Shown one piece after another: positions 9,776-18,056 of a stretch of DNA of 64,000 nt (position 1 is the first letter of the stretch; each line of letters starts with the position of its first letter). The DNA lies in contig NZ_JASITA010000006.1 of assembly GCF_030063415.1 (NCBI RefSeq), positions 62,001 through 126,000 on the forward strand, written 5' to 3'. The stretch is from Streptomyces sp. H27-C3. GTDB lineage: Bacteria > Actinomycetota > Actinomycetes > Streptomycetales > Streptomycetaceae. The translations under genes were made by a program, and so were the position numbers. Under the pieces are notes generated by a model. That model had not been told where the DNA came from, ran no database searches, and saw only the letters and a program-made list of their open reading frames with translations.

Positions 9776-9811
9776 TCAGGCCCGGTACTGATTTCTCAGT
9801 ACCGGGCCTGA
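9776..9811 (-). terminator. Rho-independent terminator of tRNA-Pro
   Basis: A 16-base perfect stem (9776-9791 with 9796-9811) and a 4-base loop lie just past the 3' end of the tRNA. Read on the minus strand, the stem is followed after five bases by a run of five T. Confidence 0.75.
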
Positions 9812-9827
9812 CCTGGTGTTTTAGCTG

Positions 9828-9901
9828 TCGGGGTGGCGGGATTTGAACCCACGACCTCTTCGTCCCGAACGAAGCGCGCTGCCAAGCTGCGCTACACCCC
9901 G
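9828..9901 (-). tRNA. tRNA-Pro (anticodon CGG)
   Basis: Reading the minus strand, all arms fold: a 7-bp acceptor (CGGGGTG with CACCCCG), a D arm GCGC/GCGC, an anticodon stem CTTCG/CGAAG with loop TTCGGGA giving anticodon CGG, and a T arm GTGGG/CCCGC with TTCAAAT. Position 9828 supplies the discriminator A, and CCA is not encoded. It reads proline CCG codons. Its 3' end faces the island to the left, consistent with use as an integration target. Confidence 0.95.
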
Positions 9902-9999
9902 ATTGTCGCGCGCGTCGCGGCGACATCGATTACTTTAGCGGACGCGACGCCGGAGGCGAAATCCGGTTTCCGGGGGCTGGGCAGACGCCCCTCCTCCCC

Positions 10000-10947
10000 T
10001 CAAGCGTGCTCGTCCCGCGCAGTCAAGGTCAGCAGCGTCGCCTCAGGCGGGCAGGCGAAGCGGACCGGGGTGTAGCGGTTAGTGCCGCAGCCCGCTGAGA
10101 CGTGGAGGTACGAGCGCCTGCCGTCCGCCTCGTGTGCGGACAGGCCCTTGACCCGGTCCGTGTCCAGGTCGCAGTTGGTGACCAGCGCCCCGTAGAAAGG
10201 GATGCACAGCTGGCCGCCGTGGGTGTGGCCCGCCAGGATCAGGGGGTAGCCGTCGGCCGTGAACGCGTCCAGGCTGCGCAGGTACGGGGCGTGCACGACG
10301 CCGATCGATACGTCCGCCCCGGCCTCCGGGCCGCCCGCCACCTTCGCGTAGCGGTCCCGCTTGATGTGCGGGTCGTCGACGCCTGTGAAGGCGATCTCCA
10401 TGCCGTCGAGCTTGAGCCGGCCCCGGGTGTTCGTGAGGTTCAGCCAGCCCGCCGCGTCGAAGCCGTCGCGCAGGTCCTCCCACGGGTTGTGCGCCACGCC
10501 GACTGCGGGCGGGTTGCCGTTCAGGCCGTGCCGGCCGCGGGTCTTCTCGACGAGGTAGCGCGCGGGGTTGCGGGGCTTGGGCCCGTAGTAGTCGTTCGAG
10601 CCGAAGACGTAGACGCCCGGGTACTCCATCAGCGGGCCCAGCGCGTCCATGACCTCGGGCACGCCCTGCGGGTCGGACAGGTTGTCGCCGGTGTTCACGA
10701 CGAAGTCGGGGCGCAGCCCGGCCAGCGACTGGAGCCAGCGCTGCTTCTTGCGCTGGCCGCTCACCATGTGGATGTCGGAGACCTGGAGCACGCGCAGCGG
10801 CCGGGCCCCCGGTGGCAGTACGGGAATACTGACCCGGCGGAGCCGGAACGAACGGGCCTCGAAGCCGGCGGCGTAGGCGAGACCCACCGCGCCAACGGCC
10901 GTGATTCCTGCGGTGACCTTTAGGGGAACTCCGTAACGAGCGCGCAT
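10000..10947 (-). CDS. Metallophosphoesterase with N-terminal membrane segment
   Basis: 315 residues from ATG 10947. A hydrophobic stretch near residues 7-25 ('VTAGITAVGAVGLAYAAG') is a probable signal anchor. The calcineurin-like blocks are all present: 'LQVSDIHM' (D-x-H), 'VVNTGDNLSD' (GD-x-x-x), 'VFGSNDYYG' (the GN(H/D) block with Asp in place of His), 'IGVVHAPYL' and 'LAGHTHGGQL' (GHxH). These bind two metal ions for phosphoester cleavage. The order and the 'GSND' variant match the YaeI-like group of membrane-associated phosphoesterases. The substrate is unknown. It diverges from the yqeY-like gene across about 77 bases, so promoters probably overlap there. Confidence 0.88.
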   Translation of the reverse strand: MRARYGVPLKVTAGITAVGAVGLAYAAGFEARSFRLRRVSIPVLPPGARPLRVLQVSDIHMVSGQRKKQRWLQSLAGLRPDFVVNTGDNLSDPQGVPEVMDALGPLMEYPGVYVFGSNDYYGPKPRNPARYLVEKTRGRHGLNGNPPAVGVAHNPWEDLRDGFDAAGWLNLTNTRGRLKLDGMEIAFTGVDDPHIKRDRYAKVAGGPEAGADVSIGVVHAPYLRSLDAFTADGYPLILAGHTHGGQLCIPFYGALVTNCDLDTDRVKGLSAHEADGRRSYLHVSAGCGTNRYTPVRFACPPEATLLTLTARDEHA

Positions 10948-11024
10948 GCGCCCATCGTCGCAGACCGGCCGGTAACAGGAAATCGGCGGGCGTGCACGTG
11001 TACGTACCTGCCACACTGGCCCCC

Positions 11025-11486
11025 ATGACGCTCAAGTCCAAGCTGCATGAAGACCTCATCACCGCCATGAAGGCGCGTGACGAGCTGGCCTCGTCGACGC
11101 TCCGGTTGACCCTCACCGCGATCACCAAGGAAGAGGTCAGCGGCAAGACATCGCGCGAGCTCTCCGACGACGAGGTGCAGAAGGTCATCGCCAGGGAGGC
11201 GAAGAAGCGCCGCGAGGCGGCCGAAGCCTTCGCCCAGGGCGGCCGGACCGAGTCGGCCGAGCGGGAGAAGGCCGAGGGCCAGTTCCTTGATGCCTATCTG
11301 CCGCAGCAACTGAGCGACGACGAGCTGACCACGATCGTCGGACAGGCCGTCGAAGAGGCGAAGGCGGCCGGCGCCGAGGGCCCGCGCGCGATGGGCGCGG
11401 TCATGAAGATCGTGAACCCGAAGGTGGCAGGCCGCGCCGAGGGTGGTCGAGTAGCTGTCGTCGTGAAGAAGCTCCTCGCAAGCTGA
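11025..11486 (+). CDS. GatB/YqeY domain protein
   Basis: 153 residues from ATG 11025. The protein shows the all-helical YqeY fold by motif: an N-terminal 'LHEDLITAMKARDELASSTLR', a central 'EAKKRREAAEAFAQGGR', and a C-terminal 'FLDAYLPQQLSDDEL' with a Gly-rich 'GPRAMGAVMKIVNPKVAGRA'. The same domain forms the tail of GatB in the tRNA amidotransferase, where it contacts tRNA; the free-standing form has no established reaction. Length is normal for the family. Its stop codon lies inside a 9-base tandem repeat. Confidence 0.9.
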   Translation: MTLKSKLHEDLITAMKARDELASSTLRLTLTAITKEEVSGKTSRELSDDEVQKVIAREAKKRREAAEAFAQGGRTESAEREKAEGQFLDAYLPQQLSDDELTTIVGQAVEEAKAAGAEGPRAMGAVMKIVNPKVAGRAEGGRVAVVVKKLLAS

Positions 11487-11524
11487 GCAAGCTGAGCAAG
11501 CTGAGCAAGCTGAGCAAGCTGAGG
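11480..11524 (+). repeat. Five tandem 9-bp repeats across the yqeY stop codon
   Basis: The unit 'aagctgagc' occurs four times exactly and once with a final G, from 11480 to 11524. The gene's TGA is in the first unit, and each later unit repeats the same TGA in frame. Confidence 0.9.
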
Positions 11525-11534
11525 AACCGGAAGC

Positions 11535-11583
11535 TGTAAATGGGGACGCACCCACCGGATCGGTGGGTGCGTCCCCATTTACA
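11535..11583. terminator. Bidirectional terminator between convergent genes
   Basis: A perfect 23-bp stem (11535-11557 with 11561-11583) and a 3-base loop, with A/T-rich ends on both sides. It sits between the yqeY-like gene and the penicillin-binding protein gene, whose 3' ends face each other. Confidence 0.85.
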
Positions 11584-11610
11584 CAGCTCTACGTCGACCG
11601 ATGGCCGTCC

Positions 11611-13893
11611 CTACGGCCAGTTCCCGCCGCCGCCATTCCCGCCATTCCCGCCGCCCCCGCGACCCCCGTCGCCGCCGCCGATCAGGCCCGGCGGGAGGGA
11701 GATGTCCGGCCAGGGGTTGTCGCCGCCCGCGTCGCCGCCGTCGCCGCCCCCGCCGTTGTCGCCGGGCTTGCCGTCGTCCTGATCGCCGCCGTCGTCACTG
11801 TCGTCATCACTCTTGTCCCTCTGGTCGCCCTCGGGCCTGGGGATGCTGACCGAGTTGAAGCCGGGGGCGGGCTTGCCGTCCAGGGCGCCGCTCATGGTGT
11901 CCTTCCAGATCGGTCCCGGGACCTGACCGCCGTACACCTTGTCGTGGTAAACGCCGCCGATGGTGATGTTCTCCATCGGGACCTGACTGGCGCCGGCCGC
12001 GCCGACCCAGACCGCGCCGGCCAGGTTCGGCGTGTAGCCGACGAACCAGGCGTTGTGTCGGCCGTCGGTCGTACCCGTCTTGCCCGCGTTGTCACGGTTG
12101 GTGAGCCCGGCCTGCTGGCCCGTACCGGAGTCGACCACGCCCTTGAGCAGGGTGTTGATGGTGTCCGCGGTCTTCTCGGACATCGCCCGGCTGCACTTCG
12201 TCTTCGGCACCGGCAGCTTCTTGCCGTCCGCCGTGTTGATCTCCTCGATGAAGATCGGCGTGCAGTACGTGCCCCGGTTGGCGAAGGTCGCGTACGCGCC
12301 GGCCATGGTCAGCGGCGACATGCCCTCGGTGCCCAGCGAGATCGCGGGCACCTCCTTGAGGTTCTTGCCGTCGGCCTGGACCACGCCGAGCTTGGCGGCC
12401 ATCTTCGTGACCGGGCAGATGCCGATGTCCTCGATCATCTGGATGAAGTAGGTGTTGACCGAGAGGGCCATTGCCTCCTTCAGGGGGTACGGGCCCACCT
12501 CGGACTCGGACTCGTTGGGCACCCGCTCGCCGCCGAGGTTCACCCAGGGCTTGTTGCTGCAGGTCTTCACCGTCGGATAGTCCATCTCGTACGGCGCCGA
12601 GTACGACTTGTTCGCCGGGATGCCCTGCTCTATGGCCGCCGCGGCCACGAACGGCTTGAACGTCGAACCGGTCGGGAAGCCGTAGGCCGACCCGCCCATG
12701 TTCTTGTTCGCGGAGAAGTTGATCGTGGTCTCGGTGCTGCCGAAGCCGTACGGCCTGGACTGCCCCATCCCGAGGACCTTGCCGCTGCCCGGCTCGACCA
12801 GCGTGACCGCCGTCGCGACCTTGTCCGACTGGTAGACGTGATCCTTTATCGAGGCCTGCACCGACTGCTGCGCCTGCGGGTCGAGCGTCGTGCGGATCTT
12901 CAGGCCGCCCTTGTTCCAGATCTTGGCCCGCTCCTCCTTCGTCTTTCCGAAGGCCGGGTCGGAGTGGAAGACCTCGCGCACGTAGTCACAGAAGAAGCCC
13001 GCGCCGCTGACGGCCGTGATGCAGCCGTTCTTGGGCTTGCTGACCTTCAGCTTCAGCGGGGCCGACTTCGCGCGGTCGGCCTCGGCCTGCGGTACGTCGC
13101 GGACGTCGGCCATGCGCTGGAGCACGGTGTTACGCCGCTTCGTCGCTTCCTCGGTGTCATTGACCGGGTCGTAGCGGCTCGGCGACTGGACGATGCCGGC
13201 CAGCAGCGCGGCCTCCTCCAGCTTGAGGTCCTTGGCGGACTTGCTGAAGTAGCGCTTGGACGCCGACTCGACGCCGTACGCCTGCTGCCCGAAGAAAGTG
13301 ATGTTGAGGTAGTTCTCAAGGATCTTCTTCTTGCCCAGCTCTTCCTCGACCTGGATCGCGTACTTGAGCTCGCGGACCTTGCGGCCGAGCGTCTGCTGGG
13401 TGGCCTCGGCGACCTTGTTGGGGTCGTCACCGGCCTCCTCGACGAAGACGTTCTTCACATACTGCTGCGTGAGGGTCGACGCACCCTGCGAGACGCCGCC
13501 CGACTGCGCGTTGCGGTTGGCCGCGCGCAGCACACCCTTCAGGTCGATCGCCCCGTGCTCGTAGAACCGTGCGTCCTCGATCGCGACGACGGCCTTCTGC
13601 ATGTACGGGGAGATGTCCTTGAGGTCGACCACGGTGCGGTCGCGCGAGTAGACCGTCGCGATCGGATCGCCCCGCACATCGAGGATGCTGGTGCGCTGGC
13701 TGAGCGGCGGTGTCTTGAGATTGGCGGGGATCTCGTCGAATCCCTCGACCGTGCCCTTGGCCGCCAGGCCCAGCGCACCGGCCGCCGGCAGGGCGATGCC
13801 CGCCAGCACAGCTCCGGAGAGCACGGCGACACCGAGGAATTTGGCGGCCTGCTGGGTCCCGGTGAGACCTCCGCCCGAGCGCTTCATTGGCAT
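11611..13893 (-). CDS. Class A penicillin-binding protein (transglycosylase-transpeptidase)
   Basis: 760 residues with a short cytoplasmic head and one membrane helix (about 18-45). The GT51 glycosyltransferase domain is shown by 'AIEDARFYEHGAIDLKG' and 'GASTLTQQYVKNVF'. The transpeptidase carries S-x-x-K in 'TGSTFKPF', S-x-N in 'SVNTYF' and K-T-G in 'GKTGTTDG'. Together these polymerise lipid II and crosslink peptidoglycan outside the membrane. The final 80 or so residues are low complexity, first Asp-rich and then Gly/Asn-rich, ending 'GGGGNWP', as in other streptomycete PBPs. An in-frame ATG two codons in is an alternative start. The gene diverges from wblA. Confidence 0.93.
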   Translation of the reverse strand: MPMKRSGGGLTGTQQAAKFLGVAVLSGAVLAGIALPAAGALGLAAKGTVEGFDEIPANLKTPPLSQRTSILDVRGDPIATVYSRDRTVVDLKDISPYMQKAVVAIEDARFYEHGAIDLKGVLRAANRNAQSGGVSQGASTLTQQYVKNVFVEEAGDDPNKVAEATQQTLGRKVRELKYAIQVEEELGKKKILENYLNITFFGQQAYGVESASKRYFSKSAKDLKLEEAALLAGIVQSPSRYDPVNDTEEATKRRNTVLQRMADVRDVPQAEADRAKSAPLKLKVSKPKNGCITAVSGAGFFCDYVREVFHSDPAFGKTKEERAKIWNKGGLKIRTTLDPQAQQSVQASIKDHVYQSDKVATAVTLVEPGSGKVLGMGQSRPYGFGSTETTINFSANKNMGGSAYGFPTGSTFKPFVAAAAIEQGIPANKSYSAPYEMDYPTVKTCSNKPWVNLGGERVPNESESEVGPYPLKEAMALSVNTYFIQMIEDIGICPVTKMAAKLGVVQADGKNLKEVPAISLGTEGMSPLTMAGAYATFANRGTYCTPIFIEEINTADGKKLPVPKTKCSRAMSEKTADTINTLLKGVVDSGTGQQAGLTNRDNAGKTGTTDGRHNAWFVGYTPNLAGAVWVGAAGASQVPMENITIGGVYHDKVYGGQVPGPIWKDTMSGALDGKPAPGFNSVSIPRPEGDQRDKSDDDSDDGGDQDDGKPGDNGGGGDGGDAGGDNPWPDISLPPGLIGGGDGGRGGGGNGGNGGGGNWP

Positions 13894-14231
13894 GAGCGCA
13901 GCCTACGTTCTCATTCGCCGGACACACATGAAGGCTCTGCCCTAAGCTGCTCTCAACTGTCACAACAGTGCGGTTTGGCATCAAGCCCCGGACAGCGAAT
14001 CCGTCAGCCCCGAATCTGCCGGATCTCTGTCCGAATCCGCCTCATGCGTCACCGGGCGCCCGTTGTGGTCCAGCCTATCCACCCCGGTTTGCCGGGTAGG
14101 TCGCGTATGCCCTTCACTCACTCCGTCGGGTGATCTGCCGCTTACGCATAGTCCGTTCGGGCCATTCAAGATTGGGCCCGAAGGGGGTGTTGCGCTGTGC
14201 CCACCTTCCGTAACGTCCTCAACTGGCAGCG
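13894..14231. promoter_or_regulatory. Divergent intergenic region between the PBP gene and wblA
   Basis: About 340 bases with no supported coding frame. It must contain the promoters for the leftward PBP gene and rightward wblA. A long leader for wblA would fit a tightly regulated developmental gene, but no specific operator or promoter was identified with confidence. Confidence 0.5.
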
Positions 14232-14630
14232 GTGAATATGCCGCTGCCGCCGTGGGGGAGCCTCGATTCGGGAGAGGACGGCGCCGGGATGGGCTGGGTA
14301 ACCGACTGGAGTGCGCAGGCAGCCTGCCGCACTACCGATCCGGATGAACTGTTCGTACAAGGTGCAGCGCAGAACAGGGCCAAGGCGGTGTGCACCGGAT
14401 GTCCGGTGCGGACCGAGTGCCTGGCCGACGCGCTGGACAACCGCGTCGAGTTCGGCGTGTGGGGGGGAATGACCGAGCGGGAGCGCCGCGCATTGCTGCG
14501 CAGGCGTCCCACAGTCACCTCCTGGCGCCGATTGCTGGAGACGGCGCGTACCGAGTACGAGCGAAGCACGGGCATTTTGCCCGAGGACGATGTGGACGGG
14601 GCGTACATGGCGTACGCAGCGGTGGGATAG
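14232..14630 (+). CDS. wblA: WhiB-family Fe-S regulator WblA
   Basis: The frame opens at GTG 14232, with ATG at 14238 and again at 14289 ('MGWVTDWSAQAAC'), so the N-terminus is uncertain. Four cysteines in the WhiB pattern ('AAC', 'CTGC', 'TEC') ligate a 4Fe-4S cluster; 'GVWGGMTERERRAL' is the conserved turn and helix that contacts the sigma factor, and 'LLRRRP' is the basic DNA-binding end. The neighbourhood, next to two ArsA-like ATPases and a PBP, matches wblA as I recall it in S. coelicolor. WblA is known to promote aerial development and restrain antibiotic production. Confidence 0.9.
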   Translation: MNMPLPPWGSLDSGEDGAGMGWVTDWSAQAACRTTDPDELFVQGAAQNRAKAVCTGCPVRTECLADALDNRVEFGVWGGMTERERRALLRRRPTVTSWRRLLETARTEYERSTGILPEDDVDGAYMAYAAVG

Positions 14631-14688
14631 GCGGACTGGACGGATTGCACCAAGTGGATCGCACCAAGTGGAACCCGGCCTGGGAGCG

Positions 14689-16143
14689 CTAGGCCGTAGA
14701 GGCAGGACGATCGGGGCCGGCGGCGAGCCGGTCGCCGATGTCCCGCAATCCCGCGAGGTCGTGCACATCGCCCGGCAGCGCGGGCACTTCGGCCACCGCC
14801 ACCTCGGGGTGGAGCGCGGTGAAGCGGTCGCGCATCCGCTGTTCGCGCGCGAGCACCTGCATCCGCTCGGCATGCAGATGCAGCAGGCCCGCGGTCAACT
14901 GCTCAATGCTGTGGACCCGCTGAGCCTCGACGGCCGGGCGAGTGCCTTCAAGGGTCTCAACGGCCGGCTGAGTGGCCCCCGTGGCCGACTGAGTGCCGAC
15001 CTGGGCGTCGGCCTGCGTGTTGTCGACGTCGTGATCCTGCGCGGTGGCGTCCTGCGGGGTGTGGCTGCCTTGCTGGGGGCTCTCCGGTGAGGGATCCGGA
15101 GTCGGTGCGCCCGATGCGGCCCCGGCCGTGGGAGAGGCGGCCGAGGAGTCACGAACTCCAGCATTCCCGGCCCTCTGATCCACAATGCGGCCCTCGTCAA
15201 GATTTTCCGCGGCGGCAAGTGCCCGCTCGGCCGAGAGCTGAGGGGCGCCGCTGCCGTGGACCCGGTTGAGTACGAGCCCGGCGAACGGCATCTTGTCCGC
15301 CGACAGCCGCTCGACGAAGTAGGCCGCCTCGCGCAGCGCGTCCCGTTCCGGGGCGGCGACCACGAGGAAGGCCGTGCCGGGCGCCTGGAGCAGCTGGTAC
15401 GTCGCGTCCGCACGGGTGCGGAAGCCGCCGAACATGGTGTCCATGGCGGCCACGAAAGTCTGTACGTCGCGCAGTAGTTGACCCCCCATCACCTTGCTGA
15501 GCGTCCCGGTCATCATCGACATGCCGACATTGAGGAACTTCATCCCGGCCCGGCCGCCCACCTTCGCGGGCGCCATCAGGATCCGGATGAACTTGCCGTC
15601 CAGGAACGACCCGAGCCGCTTGGGCGCGTCCAGGAAGTCCAGCGCGGAGCGGCTCGGCGGGGTGTCGACGATGATCAGGTCCCACTCGTCGCGGGCGCGC
15701 AGCTGACCCAGCTTCTCCATCGCCATGTACTCCTGCGTGCCCGTGAATCCGGCCGACAGGGACTGGTAGAAGGGGTTCTCCAGGATCGCGCGGGCCCGGT
15801 CGCCGTCCGCGTGCGCCTCGACGATCTCGTCGAAGGTCCGCTTCATGTCGAGCATCATGGCGCAGAGTTCACCCCCGGCCGACTCGTCCACGCCCTTCAC
15901 CCGGCGCGGGGTGTTGTCGAGCGCGTCGATGCCCATGGACTGGGCGAGGCGGCGGGCCGGGTCGATGGTGAGGACCACGACTTTCCGGCCGCGCTCGGCA
16001 GCCCGTACCCCCAGGGCCGCCGCGGTCGTGGTCTTGCCGACGCCACCGGAGCCGCAGCACACGATGATGCGGGTCGTCGGGTCGTCGAGCAGTGCGTCGA
16101 CGCCCAGCACGGGCGCCGGGTCCATGGTGGTGTCCACGGTCAT
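14689..16143 (-). CDS. ArsA-like P-loop ATPase
   Basis: 484 residues from ATG 16143, chosen because it overlaps the stop of the upstream ATPase gene by ATGA; a much longer upstream reading has Arg-rich low-complexity content that looks like the wrong frame. The deviant Walker A 'CCGSGGVGKTTTAAALG' near residue 35 and 'LTIDPARRLAQSMG' (the A-loop Asp) mark the ArsA/Get3 family, with 'LIIVDTPPSRSALDFL' as Walker B. Residues about 300-410 are Ala/Pro/Gln-rich. No arsenic genes are nearby. In actinobacteria such pairs sit beside wblA and their substrate is not known. Confidence 0.85.
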   Translation of the reverse strand: MTVDTTMDPAPVLGVDALLDDPTTRIIVCCGSGGVGKTTTAAALGVRAAERGRKVVVLTIDPARRLAQSMGIDALDNTPRRVKGVDESAGGELCAMMLDMKRTFDEIVEAHADGDRARAILENPFYQSLSAGFTGTQEYMAMEKLGQLRARDEWDLIIVDTPPSRSALDFLDAPKRLGSFLDGKFIRILMAPAKVGGRAGMKFLNVGMSMMTGTLSKVMGGQLLRDVQTFVAAMDTMFGGFRTRADATYQLLQAPGTAFLVVAAPERDALREAAYFVERLSADKMPFAGLVLNRVHGSGAPQLSAERALAAAENLDEGRIVDQRAGNAGVRDSSAASPTAGAASGAPTPDPSPESPQQGSHTPQDATAQDHDVDNTQADAQVGTQSATGATQPAVETLEGTRPAVEAQRVHSIEQLTAGLLHLHAERMQVLAREQRMRDRFTALHPEVAVAEVPALPGDVHDLAGLRDIGDRLAAGPDRPASTA

Positions 16144-17216
16144 GAAGTCCCCCCAGACTGATGGATCCCGGACAGGTCGGTCGCGGACAGGCGGGTCGCG
16201 GACGGATCCGTAGCCGACGGATCGCTCCCGGACGGATGCGTCCCAGCCAGGTGGGCGCGCAGTTCCTTCGACAGCCGGTAGATCCCGGCGAGGTCCAAAC
16301 CCGCCCCGATGAGCGGCAGTTCGTACGTCGTCAGATCCAGCCCGGCCAGTACCGCGCGCTGCTCGCGCTCCAGCTCGACGCGCTGTGCGTGCTCCGCGGC
16401 CTGTTCGAGGAGCGGGTCGACCAGGCGCTCGGCGAGGCCGCCGCGGCGCGCGCTGCCCAAACCGGCCTCCGAGAGCGCCCTGGCGACCGCGGTGCGCTGC
16501 TCGCCCGCCGCCGAACGCAGGGCCTCCTCGTCGAGGAGGTGCGGGCGGACCATGTTCACGATGACGTTGCCCAGGGGCAGCTCGGCGGCGCGCAGCTCCC
16601 TGATGCCGTCCACGGTCTCCTGGACCGGCATCTCCTCCAGGAGGGTCACCAGGTGGACCTGTGTCTCCGGTGACTTCAGGACGCGCATCACCGCCTGCGC
16701 CTGATTGTGTATCGGGCCGAACTTGGCGAGGCCGGCCACCTCGTCGTTCACGTTCAGGAAGCGCGTGATGCGGCCCGTCGGCGGCGCGTCCATCACGACG
16801 TGGTCGTACGCGTACTGGTTCTTCTTGTCCCGGCGCCGGACCGCCTCGCACGCCTTGCCGGTCAGCAGGACGTCCCTGACACCCGGGGCGATGGTGGTCG
16901 CGAAGTCGATCGCGCCGAGCTTCTTGAGTGCCCGGCCCGCTCCGCCCAGCTTGTAGAACATCTGGAGGTAGTCGAGGAGCGCGCGTTCGGCGTCTATCGC
17001 CAGGGCGTACACCTCCCCGCCGCCCGGTGCGACCGCGATCTTCCGCTCCTCGTAGGGGAGCGCTTCCGTCTCGAAGAGCTGCGCGATGCCCTGTCTGCCT
17101 TCGACCTCCACCAGAAGAGTGCGTTTGCCCTCCGTCGCGAGGGCGAGCGCGAGTGCGGCGGCCACCGTGGTCTTTCCGGTACCGCCCTTGCCGCTGACGA
17201 CCTGGAGCCTGCTCAC
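16140..17216 (-). CDS. ArsA-like P-loop ATPase (upstream partner)
   Basis: 358 residues. The N-terminus 'LQVVSGKGGTGKTTVAAALA' is the SIMIBI-class Walker A with the signature Lys, and 'VMDAPPTGRITRFL' is Walker B. It contains 'LLVEVEGRQGIAQLFE' where ArsA has its A-loop. A C-terminal helical region ends with Ser/Asp/Pro repeats ('SGSDPSATDPSATRLSAT'). It is the first gene of a two-gene operon with the ATPase downstream, joined by a 4-base overlap, so the two may form a heterodimer. The start GTG 17216 lies about 70 bases from the divergent DUF4177 gene. Confidence 0.85.
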   Translation of the reverse strand: MSRLQVVSGKGGTGKTTVAAALALALATEGKRTLLVEVEGRQGIAQLFETEALPYEERKIAVAPGGGEVYALAIDAERALLDYLQMFYKLGGAGRALKKLGAIDFATTIAPGVRDVLLTGKACEAVRRRDKKNQYAYDHVVMDAPPTGRITRFLNVNDEVAGLAKFGPIHNQAQAVMRVLKSPETQVHLVTLLEEMPVQETVDGIRELRAAELPLGNVIVNMVRPHLLDEEALRSAAGEQRTAVARALSEAGLGSARRGGLAERLVDPLLEQAAEHAQRVELEREQRAVLAGLDLTTYELPLIGAGLDLAGIYRLSKELRAHLAGTHPSGSDPSATDPSATRLSATDLSGIHQSGGTS

Positions 17217-17287
17217 GTCTTTGAGCCTAACCAGTCGGGGCGCGGGCTACGCAGGGGACTGCCTGTGGCAGGTACTACAGTCGGCAT

Positions 17288-17449
17288 ATGACCAAGTGGG
17301 AATACGCGACTGTGCCTCTTCTCGTGCATGCGACGAAGCAGATTCTGGACACCTGGGGCGAGGACGGCTGGGAGCTCGTCCAGGTCGTTCCCGGGCCCAA
17401 CAACCCCGAGCAGCTGGTGGCCTACCTGAAGCGGGAGAAGCACGCATGA
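17288..17449 (+). CDS. DUF4177-type small protein
   Basis: 53 residues starting 'MTKWEYATVPLL' and containing 'WGEDGWELVQVVPG', the compact beta-hairpin motif of DUF4177 proteins. No function is established. The ATGA overlap with the RidA-like gene indicates translational coupling. Confidence 0.85.
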   Translation: MTKWEYATVPLLVHATKQILDTWGEDGWELVQVVPGPNNPEQLVAYLKREKHA

Positions 17450-17928
17450 GCGGCGCCGCCGCCGGAACGGTCGAGGCGAGGCTCGCCGAGCTCGGCCTGA
17501 CGCTTCCCGAGGTCGTGCCGCCGCTGGCCACGTACCAGCCGGCGGTGCGCTCCGGCGTGTACGTCTACACCTCGGGCCAGCTCCCGATGGTGGGGGGCAA
17601 GCTCCCGTGCACCGGCAAGGTCGGCGCGGAAGTGACCCCCGAGGAGGCCAAGGACCTGGCGCGGATCTGCGCGCTGAACGCACTGGCGGCCGTCAAGTCG
17701 GTCGTCGGTGACCTGGACCGCATCGCGCGCGTCGTGAAGGTCGTGGGCTTCATCGCGTCGGCCGCGGACTTCACCGGCCAGCCCGCCGTCCTCAATGGCG
17801 CGAGTGAGCTGCTGGGCGAGGTGCTCGGCGTCAAGGGCGTCCACGCGCGCAGCGCGGTCGGCGTGGCCGTGCTTCCGCTGGACGCTCCGGTCGAGGTCGA
17901 GATCCAGGTCGAGCTCGTTCAGGACTGA
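17446..17928 (+). CDS. RidA/YjgF family protein
   Basis: 160 residues. 'YTSGQLPMVGGKL' and the C-terminal 'GVKGVHARSAVGVAVLPLDAPVEVE' match the RidA fold; the Arg of the substrate pocket is in 'HARSAVG'. RidA proteins form trimers and hydrolyse reactive enamines or imines made by PLP enzymes, although longer homologues like this one are less well characterised. It is the second gene of a small operon with the DUF4177 gene. Confidence 0.88.
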   Translation: MSGAAAGTVEARLAELGLTLPEVVPPLATYQPAVRSGVYVYTSGQLPMVGGKLPCTGKVGAEVTPEEAKDLARICALNALAAVKSVVGDLDRIARVVKVVGFIASAADFTGQPAVLNGASELLGEVLGVKGVHARSAVGVAVLPLDAPVEVEIQVELVQD

Positions 17929-18056
17929 TCCCGGGGCGAGCCCGTTCAGGACTGGTCCCGCTGCCGCGTTGGTCCGCCCGGGGGCTCTCGAACATCGTCG
18001 TCCGTTCCGCCCGGGTGACTCTCGAACATCGTCGGGGTTGGTCGTAGCATCCGGCC

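Larger units (their letters stand above)
1..9827. mobile_element. Accessory island at the 3' side of tRNA-Pro
   Basis: This stretch is unlike the core block to its right. It contains a Tn554-type recombinase trio, fragments of a prim-pol gene and a tyrosine integrase of the pSAM2 class, a degenerate copy of the tRNA-Pro 3' end, and one large STAND-WD40 gene. The 3' end of the tRNA faces left, which is the side on which tRNA-targeting elements insert. pSAM2 itself is known to use a tRNA-Pro gene, so the site is a plausible integration hotspot. The left boundary lies outside the window. The island call is inference from gene content. Confidence 0.6.

Noticed and set aside
11563..14133. 856-codon plus-strand frame opposite the penicillin-binding protein gene
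   Set aside because: It mirrors a gene with full PBP motifs. The translation is Arg/Val/Leu-rich without motifs, as expected from GC-rich antisense.
16144..16851. N-terminal extension of the ArsA-like ATPase
   Set aside because: It overlaps the upstream ATPase gene in another frame and is low-complexity. ATG 16143 is coupled by ATGA.
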